DNA of 64,000 nucleotides, taken from positions 16,981,915 through 17,045,914 of the forward strand of contig NC_058165.1 of assembly GCF_020080835.1 (NCBI RefSeq), read 5' to 3'. Shown in pieces: positions 57,695-64,000 of this stretch (the first letter of the stretch is position 1; each line of letters begins with the position of its first letter). A program made the translations under genes and the position numbers. Source of the stretch: Cotesia glomerata (taxonomy: Eukaryota > Arthropoda > Insecta > Hymenoptera > Braconidae). Under the pieces are notes generated by a model. That model saw only the letters and a program-made list of their open reading frames with translations. It did no database searches and had not been told where the DNA came from.

Positions 57695-58264
57695 TTAATT
57701 CAACGGAAGGCAGAACATCTGTTTTAACAATTTTTTCCGCGGATTATCTTCGACGTCGTCGTATTCAGTACAACTACGATCTTCATCATCATTTTCATCA
57801 TCATCATCATCATCATTAACATTATCATTATCATTAACATTTTCATTATTAACAATATGGCTGTCATTAATATTTTCAATTCGTTGAAAATGAACGGTGT
57901 TATCAGATTGACAGTGAAATTGCGACGGCGGAGATAATCTGTAGTGATTATAAATGTAATTTGAATTATCGTTTTCAATCTGATCCTTGTTATAAATATT
58001 GTTAACCATAAATATATTTTGTGAGTTTAGTGAATTATTATATCTATCAGTAGTGCCGTAATTAACAGAATGACCAGAAGAAGACTGCTGGAGTAATTTG
58101 CTCCGGAGTTCTTGGATATAGTGCAGCTGTTGATGCTGGTAGTTGTAATCGTAATTGTAATCGTGGTTGTGGTGAGGCTCATAGTCACGGTGATAATGAT
58201 AATGACAGTGATACTCTTCTTGGTGATAATCCTCACGATAGATTTCTTCATCTAGCCGCTCGTG
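57695..58264 (-). CDS. Candidate readthrough extension of aPKC
   Basis: Directly after the aPKC stop codon (TGA, 58265-58267, followed by CAC) the same frame stays open for 189 codons to a TAA at 57695-57697. The predicted extension starts HERLDEEIYREDYHQEEYH, is rich in His, Tyr, Asn and Asp, has an acidic run (DDDDDDENDDED) near residues 150-165, and ends NPRKKLLKQMFCLPLN. I confirmed the frame base by base from the stop codon to the internal ATG at 58009. Alternatives: an ordinary 3' UTR whose low-complexity triplets happen to lack stops (two other frames are also partly open), or a decayed alternative exon. Nothing here shows that it is translated. Confidence 0.45.
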   Translation of the reverse strand, partial: HERLDEEIYREDYHQEEYHCHYHYHRDYEPHHNHDYNYDYNYQHQQLHYIQELRSKLLQQSSSGHSVNYGTTDRYNNSLNSQNIFMVNNIYNKDQIENDNSNYIYNHYRLSPPSQFHCQSDNTVHFQRIENINDSHIVNNENVNDNDNVNDDDDDDENDDEDRSCTEYDDVEDNPRKKLLKQMFCLPLN

Positions 58265-59187
58265 TCACACGCAGTCTTCCAGAGACATCAACAGTGGGTT
58301 TACGTACTCGAACCCTTCGAATTCTGATTGATCTATTTCTTCAATTACTCGCCTGCAAATTTTTTTATTGTTAATTTATTATGATAAGTATTTAGGCTGC
58401 ATTTGATAATGCTCTATCTCTAGATACATAATTAAGAAATGACCTTGTATCTTGTGAACTATTGGTATTTTTAAAGATATAAGCTCATCCCGATGTTACA
58501 CTCATTGAGACCTTTCATTTGAGTACCCACATCAATTTTTCATATATTTATATATTATATATATGTACATATATAATATATGAAAAATATGTTAAAAATG
58601 CATGTCGGTACTCAAATGAAAGCTCTTGATGAATGTAAAATCGGGATGAGCTTATATCTTTAAAAAGGTCAATATTTAATAAAGTACAGAGCAATTTAAC
58701 AAAATCCATTATTTAATGAAGCAAAATTTTATTTATTTAAAATTTACAAGTAATTAAGAAATGACCTTGTATCTCGTGAACTATTGACATTTGTAAAGAT
58801 ATAATCTCATCCCGATGTTACACTCATCGAGACCTTTAATTTGAATATCCACATCAATTTTTCATATATTTATAGATGTTATATATATGTATATATGAAA
58901 AATATATCAAAAAGGCATGTGGGTACTCAAATGAAAGCTCTTGTCAAGTGTAACATCGGGATGAGCTTATATTTTTAAAATATATTATATATATGTATAT
59001 ATGAAAAATATATCAAAAATGCATGTGGGTACTCAAATGAAAGCTCTTGATGAGTGTAATATCAGGATGAGATTATATCTTTAAAAAGGTCAATATTTAA
59101 GAAAGTACAGTCCAGTTTAATAAAAATTATTATTTAATAAAGCAAAATTTTATTTATTTATAGTTCACAAGTCACGGAAGGTTGCTA

Positions 59188-59248
<61 letters not shown>

Positions 59249-61396
59249 TTTTTGTTCATAATTATTATTATTTTTTTTATTTATTAATATTATCGCGTTA
59301 CAGATGCCATAAGGGCGTATAATAAAAATTCTATTATTTTTCCAAACAAAATTTTTAGTTTAAAGAAAAAAATTTTTTTTACATTTCTGCACGTTTCATA
59401 GAAAAATGCGTTGATTCCCGAAAAAAAAAATTTTTTTCACACGCCCTTATGGCTCCCGGGACCCACTTCGGATGCCATAAGGGCGTATAATAAAAATTCT
59501 GTTTTTTTTTCAAGTCCAAAGAAAATTTTTATATGGAAAAAAATTTTTTTTTGCATTTCTACATGTTTCATAGAAAAATACGTCGGTTACCAAAAAAAAT
59601 TTTTTTTATACGCCCTTATGGCTCCCGGGACCTACCTCGGATGCCATAAGGGCGTATAAAAAAAATTTTTTTTGGTAACCGACGTATTTTTCTATGAAAC
59701 GTGTAAAAATGCAAAAATAAAATTTTTTCCCATATAAAAATTTTCTTTGGACTTGAAAAAAAAAAACAGAATTTTTATTATACGCCCTTATGGCATCCGA
59801 AGTGGGTCCCGGAAGCCATAAAGGCGTATAAATTTTTTTTTTGCATTTCGGCATATTTCGGACGAAACTACGTTGATTCCCGAAAAAAAAATTTCGAAAA
59901 AAAAAGAACGCGTTATTATTCTAATAAAATAAAATTTTTTTGAGTAAAAAAGAAAAAAAACTTACTGGTCATCGGGTGTAAGATGAACAGGCTCATCCGT
60001 GAACTCTGGTGGGAAATTAGCCAAATCCCGGTCCGAGTCCAGTCGCGGTTTATACGGTGGAGTTACTTGTTTTTGCTCAAGCTGTAAATAAAAAAAAGTT
60101 ATTAACATTAGCTTTGATAAAATATAATCACTATGAAATTTTTTAAACCGAAATTTTTTGATGCAATCCGAATATGTTGTCTTATTTTTTTTTTTTCTAG
60201 TTGTCTTGTCATTACAAAAATAGTTTTAAGAACAATTGCTTTGTATAAAGATTATTAACCCTGTTAACGGCTACGGTTGTTGGGTTTGGTTACTTATAAA
60301 TAAATAAATAAATGAAATATAAAGATATCATCAGAAACCTTTTCTGTAAAAATTTCTCTACACAAAACGTCCTTATGTTTCTACCTATAATATTTCATTG
60401 AGAATTTCAAACTGATTAATCTTCCATAAAACAAAAAAATTACAAAACTAAAACTCTCGAATTTCCAACTTACCATTTCCCAATCAATAGCCTTGAAGAA
60501 GGGATGCCCCACAATATCTAAAAACGCAGAAGGACCCCTTCCACATCCAAGTCTCTCGTTAGGCTCCTTGCACAGGAACCCCTTGAGCACCGAGGCAGCT
60601 TTAACAGAAAGAGACCTCGGAATTCTTATCGTCTTCTGCAGAATCACCTGGAACAGATAGTCCTCGGTGTTCTGATCGGGATTTTCCGAGGCTCCGGCAA
60701 TGTCAAAGGGACTTCTTCCGGCCAACATTTCATAGAGCAGAACTCCAAGCGCCCACCAATCAACGGAGAATCCATACTCATCCCCTCTGAGGATCTCTGG
60801 AGCAATATAATTAGGCGTTCCGCAGAAAGTGGCAGTAGTATCGCCATCTCTAACTCCCTCTTTGCACATTCCGTAGTCGGTAAGCTTGACATGTCCCTCG
60901 TGGTCCAGCAGAACGTTGTCCAGCTTCAAGTCGCGGTAAATAATTCCTTTTTTGTGTAAAAAATTTAAGGCGAGACTTATTTCGGCAGCGTAGAACCTTG
61001 CATGCTCTTCAGGAAGACGCCGTTGTCGTTGCATGTGGAACATCAGGTCGCCTCCTCGGACGAACTCGATTACGAAAAACAGCCGGGACGGCGTCTGGAA
61101 GCAGGAGTGCAGTCCCACCAAGAACGGGTGGTTAGAGGCTGTTTCAAACACGTGCTTTTCTGTTTGCACCCAATCTATGTCCTCGTCGTCGGTTACCAAC
61201 GCCTTCTTTATCACTTTCATTGCGTAGATCCGCTTCGTACGCTTCAGCTCAACCATAAGGACTTTTGCGTAAGATCCGCGACCAATTACACGGATCAGCT
61301 CGAAGTCTGCAAGAGAATATTGCCGCTGCAGATCGTTTGTTCCGTCCGCGTTTGCAACAACGTCCAGTGCCAATTCTTCGCCTTCATCGTTCGTGC
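58265..61396 (-). CDS. aPKC: Atypical protein kinase C, C-terminal exons (partial)
   Basis: aPKC is the Ser/Thr kinase of the Par-6/Par-3 polarity complex, acting at the apical cortex. Three exons are present: 60474-61396 (kinase), 59966-60081 (AGC tail) and 58265-58352 (C-terminus). All splice sites are GT-AG, and the reading phase agrees across both junctions. Features: glycine loop GRGSYAKV; catalytic Lys in YAMKVIKK; YRDLKLDN; DYG in place of DFG, as usual in aPKC; activation loop TFCGTPNYIAPE; turn motif HLTPDD; hydrophobic motif FEGFEYVNPL with Glu at the phosphosite, an aPKC hallmark; end LLMSLEDCV. The first exon enters with two bases of a split codon, so at least one exon lies upstream. 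The PB1, pseudosubstrate and C1 regions are not in the window; no such exon is visible from 61397 to 64000. The kinase appears fully functional. Confidence 0.97.
58436..59110. mobile_element. Palindromic GAGTACCCACAT element, two units
   Basis: Same family as 27600-28355. Unit 1 is about 58436-58700; unit 2 about 58755-59110, with its right arm duplicated (GTGGGTACTCAAATGAAAGC at about 58918 and 59024). The loops hold short ATAT tracts. Confidence 0.75.
59189..59246. repeat. (AAT)n microsatellite
   Basis: About 19 AAT units inside the aPKC intron. Confidence 0.95.
59300..59840. repeat. Array of CATAAGGGCGTATAA palindromic units
   Basis: Units of about 170 bp begin GATGCCATAAGGGCGTATAA and end ACGCCCTTATGGCTCCCGGG. 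Two lie in direct orientation (59302-59470, 59471-59640) and a third is inverted (about 59641-59800). The open frames at 59411-59659 (+) and 59606-59854 (-) are the same repeat read from both strands. Confidence 0.85.
60082..60473 (-). other. aPKC intron
   Basis: 392 bp with donor GTAAGT (60473-60468) and acceptor TTACAG (60087-60082). Contains an (AAAT)n tract at about 60297-60316, perhaps a retroelement tail. Confidence 0.92.
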
Positions 61397-61888
61397 CTGA
61401 AAAATTTAGTAAAATTTTTTTATTTAATTCTGATTAATAAAAAAAATTAAAAATGTGACAAAGACCTTTTGTATGCATTGTTAATTTATTTTATTTTTAA
61501 TTAGATGCTTTATTAATTATCCAGTTATTTTTTTTCTGAATTCGGCATTTTATAAGAAAATTTTACAAATAAAAAATGGAATTATTGATATTTTAAAAAT
61601 TATAGACACAAAAATTTGGGGTCGATTTAAAATTCGGTTAAATGTTCCAAAAATAGAAAAAAAAAAAATTGTTAAAATTCAGAAAGTTAAACTTGATATA
61701 AATTGAGATAAATCGATTGAAATTGAAATTCTGGCTAAATAAGAGATAGAAGAAAATTAGTAAGGACCTTTTTTTTGTAGAGAATCAAATTTCGTACAAA
61801 AAAAATCTCATGATTTTTTTATATCTTCAATATTAATTGATTTGATTTTAAACTTTTTTAAACGCGTAGTCTAATCAAATACTTTGAA
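61397..61888. other. aPKC upstream intron, start
   Basis: Acceptor TTTTTCAG precedes the kinase exon at 61397. Beyond it is AT-rich sequence with one inverse-oriented ~180-bp monomer (about 61600-61870; TCTGGCTAAATAAGAGATAG, then TTTTTTTGTAGAGAATCAAA). Confidence 0.6.
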
Positions 61889-62175
61889 AATAGTATATTA
61901 CAATACAAGGGCAGAAAGTTTGAGATTCCTGCACTGTGCACCATGATGACCGAGGCGAAGCCGAGGGCATCATGGCGCACAGTGCAGGAATCTCAAACTT
62001 TCTGCCCGTGTGGTGTATATATATTTTTCTTTATTTTCGGCTGAAAGTACGCTGACTTACAAATCAATTAACGTTACAGTTAAATGTTCTTAGTATGTTG
62101 TCGATGCCCGCCCGACATTTGCGGCACGAGCGAAGCGAGTGCGGCTGGTCGGGGGCGGGCATCGACTTCATCTAA
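61889..62175. repeat. Diverged hairpin pair related to A and B
   Basis: A 145-bp hairpin (61889-62028) starting ATAGTATATTACAATACAAG keeps the A termini and the apex GAGGCGAAGCCGAGG but has a different stem (TTTGAGATTCCTGCACTGTG). A second hairpin (about 62098-62170) has arms GTCGATGCCCGCCC / GGGCGGGCATCGAC and the apex GAGCGAAGCGAG. This is a sub-family with replaced stems. Confidence 0.75.
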
Positions 62176-62409
62176 ATAGACAAAAATAATAGTAACTTTT
62201 TAAAATTAAATTAATTCAATTGAATAGTCTTATTTTTATTAATTTTTGATTACTCAAATACATTAAAATCATTAATTTTATCAGAATTTTAATTATTTTG
62301 AGTAATTTGTCAACTATTTTTAATTAATTATTGCATATTTTCTTTTTCATCACAACTATTACCAGTACATGAACTATAAGAATTATTAATAATGAATGAA
62401 AAAAAATGA

Positions 62410-62742
62410 TTCAATATTATTTGATCTTCCCATTTGACATGTTCGTCAATAAAAATATTAATGAAAATTTATTATTAAGATATTTAATTTTTTGGAGCAA
62501 AAGAAAAATTTTCTCAAGAAAAGAAATTTACTTCTGTCAAGAACTTAATTTTTTGGAACAAGAGAGAAATTTTCTCAAAACAAGAAAATTTTCTTGATTT
62601 AAATAAATTGTCTTGGATCAAGACACGTATTTCTTGAAGCAAGGGAATTAATTTTGTTGGAATAAGTGAAATTTCTTGTGTCAAGAAAATAATTAGGAAG
62701 AAAAATATTTTCTTGGTTCAAGTGAACCTTTCTTTCTGTGTA
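62410..62742 (-). mobile_element. CAAGAAA-rich MITE, half copy
   Basis: Inverse of 5309-5597, from ATTTGATCTTCCCATTTGAC to GAACCTTTCTTTCTGTGTA. Only one end of the element is present. Confidence 0.75.
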
Positions 62743-62994
62743 AATATTTATCTGCAGACTTTTTAGGTAACGTATCTGTTCTTATAATTAGATTAGCTTC
62801 CGTATCGAAATTCCTTAAAATTTCCTTTTGATGATGATAACGCATTCATTTTTAAAAATTTTTATTATTTTTCACTCGATATAATTTTTTAGATTATAAA
62901 TTTCAACACACAACGACATAAGAACCCACAAAAGCAATTTTAAGGTTAGGCCTGAGTGCACAATAAACCGCGTCAGCTCTGGTGAATACTTTTT
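62743..62994. other. Unassigned sequence
   Basis: AT-rich, no gene recognised. The open frame at 62903-63157 (-) runs into the hairpin cluster and is not a gene. Confidence 0.45.
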
Positions 62995-63432
62995 TCGCCC
63001 TCTGGGCGGAAAGTGGCAACTTTGGTCTCACTGCGCTAAACAAAGTTGCCGCTTTCCTCCTTCCTCGGACAAAATAGTATATTACACATCTAGGGCAGTA
63101 AAATAAGAAATGTCTCAGATCACATGTAATTGTTGTCCGAGGCGAAGCCGAGGTCAATAAAAATGTGATCTGAGGCTTTCTTATTTACTGCCCGTGGTGT
63201 GTATACTATTTTTCTCCTCGACGGAGGCGGAAAGCGGCATTTTCGTTTAGCGCAGCGGGAGAAAAATTGGCGCTTTCCGCCCGGAGGTGAGAAAAAATAT
63301 TATACAGCCCTTGGGAAGTAAAAAAGAAAACCTCAGATCACATGTTTGTTGACCTCGGCTTCGCCTCGGCCAACAATTACATGTGATCTTAGGCTTTTCT
63401 TATTTTACTGGCCTAGGTATGTAATATACTAT
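62995..63432. repeat. Hairpin cluster B'-A-B-A'
   Basis: B' is about 62996-63072, A 63076-63212, B 63219-63295 and A' 63297-63432. The apices and arms are as in the other clusters. Confidence 0.85.
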
Positions 63433-64000
63433 GAGAATGAAATTCTGGCTAGATGATCAGAGATAGAAAATAGGAACCTTTTTTGCAAAGAATCAAATTT
63501 CCTACACAGAAAAAAAAATTTTCTTGAATCAAGTATATAATTTTGAAGAACTTGATACTCTTGATTTGAGTAGAAAAATTCTTGAGAAAATTTTTCTTGA
63601 TTTAAGGAAATTTTACTTGATTCAAGAATTTTTCTCTTGAATCAAGTTAAGTTTTTTTTCAGTGTACAAAAAATGTCTCACATGATTTTTTTATATCTTC
63701 AATATTAACCTCAGAATTTTTATTTTAAACTTTTATAAACGCGTAATCTATCCAAATACTTTGAAAGATTAATTTCAGATTGAAATTCTGGCTAAATAAT
63801 AAGAGATAGCGGAAAATTGATAAAATTTTTTTTGGAGAGAATTAAATTATCTACAAAAAAAGGTTTCATAAGATTTTTTTGAATCTCTAATAAAGAGCCT
63901 AGAATTTTGACTTTAATATTATCTCATCACATAATCTGATTAAATGCTCTGAAAATCAAATTTCAACATGAAATTTTTGGCTAAATGATCAGAGATAGAA
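63433..64000 (-). repeat. ~180-bp monomers with a CAAGAAA MITE inserted
   Basis: Inverse-oriented monomers (GAAATTCTGGCTAGATGATC at 63440; GAAATTCTGGCTAAATAATA at 63782; AAATTTTTGGCTAAATGATC at 63971). A short CAAGAAA MITE, from TACACAGAAAAAAAAATTTT to TTTTTTTTCAGTGTA (63503-63665), splits the first monomer. The last monomer runs off the window. Confidence 0.7.

Larger units (their letters stand above)
58353..59965 (-). other. aPKC intron, repeat-filled
   Basis: 1613 bp between the tail exon and the last coding exon. Donor GTAAG at 59965 and acceptor TTTGCAG at 58353. It is filled with a GAGTACCCACAT palindromic element, an (AAT)n tract and a CATAAGGGCGTATAA array. Confidence 0.9.

Noticed and set aside
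57724..58251. Alternative-frame ORFs over the aPKC 3' region (MKKSIVRIITKKS... and MKTIIQITF...)
   Set aside because: Low-complexity shadows of the in-frame extension. They are recorded as a caveat to the readthrough idea, not as genes.
61002..61400. 132-aa open frame opposite the aPKC kinase exon
   Set aside because: Antisense shadow of a conserved exon.
1..64000. Integrated bracovirus or other viral segment
   Set aside because: A parasitoid wasp genome would make this plausible, but no viral gene, excision motif or segment structure was recognised.

Overview
This is a very AT-rich eukaryotic nuclear window, most likely from an insect. The two host genes match insect orthologues, one has canonical GT-AG introns, and everything else is DNA-transposon and repeat debris. 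A parasitoid hymenopteran is my best guess from the base composition and the dense hairpin/foldback elements, but the sequence does not prove it.

Only two host genes are supported, both on the minus strand. (1) 33888-35087 is an intact, intronless ceramide glucosyltransferase (GlcT/UGCG). (2) 58265-61396 holds the last three coding exons of atypical protein kinase C (aPKC): the kinase domain, the AGC tail and the canonical C-terminus. Its N-terminal exons lie beyond the right edge. The aPKC stop is TGA followed by C. The frame then stays open for another 189 codons (57695-58264), which makes it a candidate stop-codon readthrough extension and the most interesting single observation here.

Layout: 1-5300 nested inverted-repeat elements and AT-rich filler. 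5300-10660 foldback and long-TIR elements nested three deep, with a LINE tail. 12770-14845 and 19250-25690 hairpin-bearing elements, GAGCTC-hairpin elements with an internal microsatellite, tRNA-like sequences and a ~180-bp tandem repeat. 15430-18115 a duplicated segment (inverted copy near 48-49 kb) plus a CAATTG-rich array. 27600-33430 palindromic and tandem AT-rich repeats. 33888-35087 GlcT. 35302-38562 a foldback element with one left arm unit and three right arm units, just upstream of GlcT. 39580-41810 tandem repeats and a dead non-LTR reverse transcriptase. 42829-46106 a dead Tc1-like element and a non-autonomous hAT. 46390-50185 unclassified GC-richer sequence and repeat copies. 50253-53300 a pogo-like element with a TTAA-flanked long-TIR transposon inside it. 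53310-54875 an 11-hairpin array. 56436-57600 an AT-rich tandem repeat. 57695-61396 aPKC with its introns. 61400-64000 an intron or upstream region with further repeats.

The most distinctive repeat system is a pair of alternating hairpins, called A and B here. They occur as clusters of 3 to 11 at five loci, with a diverged relative at a sixth. A has the apex GCGAAGC and B has GCGCAGC; both are GNA-triloop DNA mini-hairpin sequences. The two copies of one host element carry 3 and 11 hairpins, which suggests the units multiply inside older elements.
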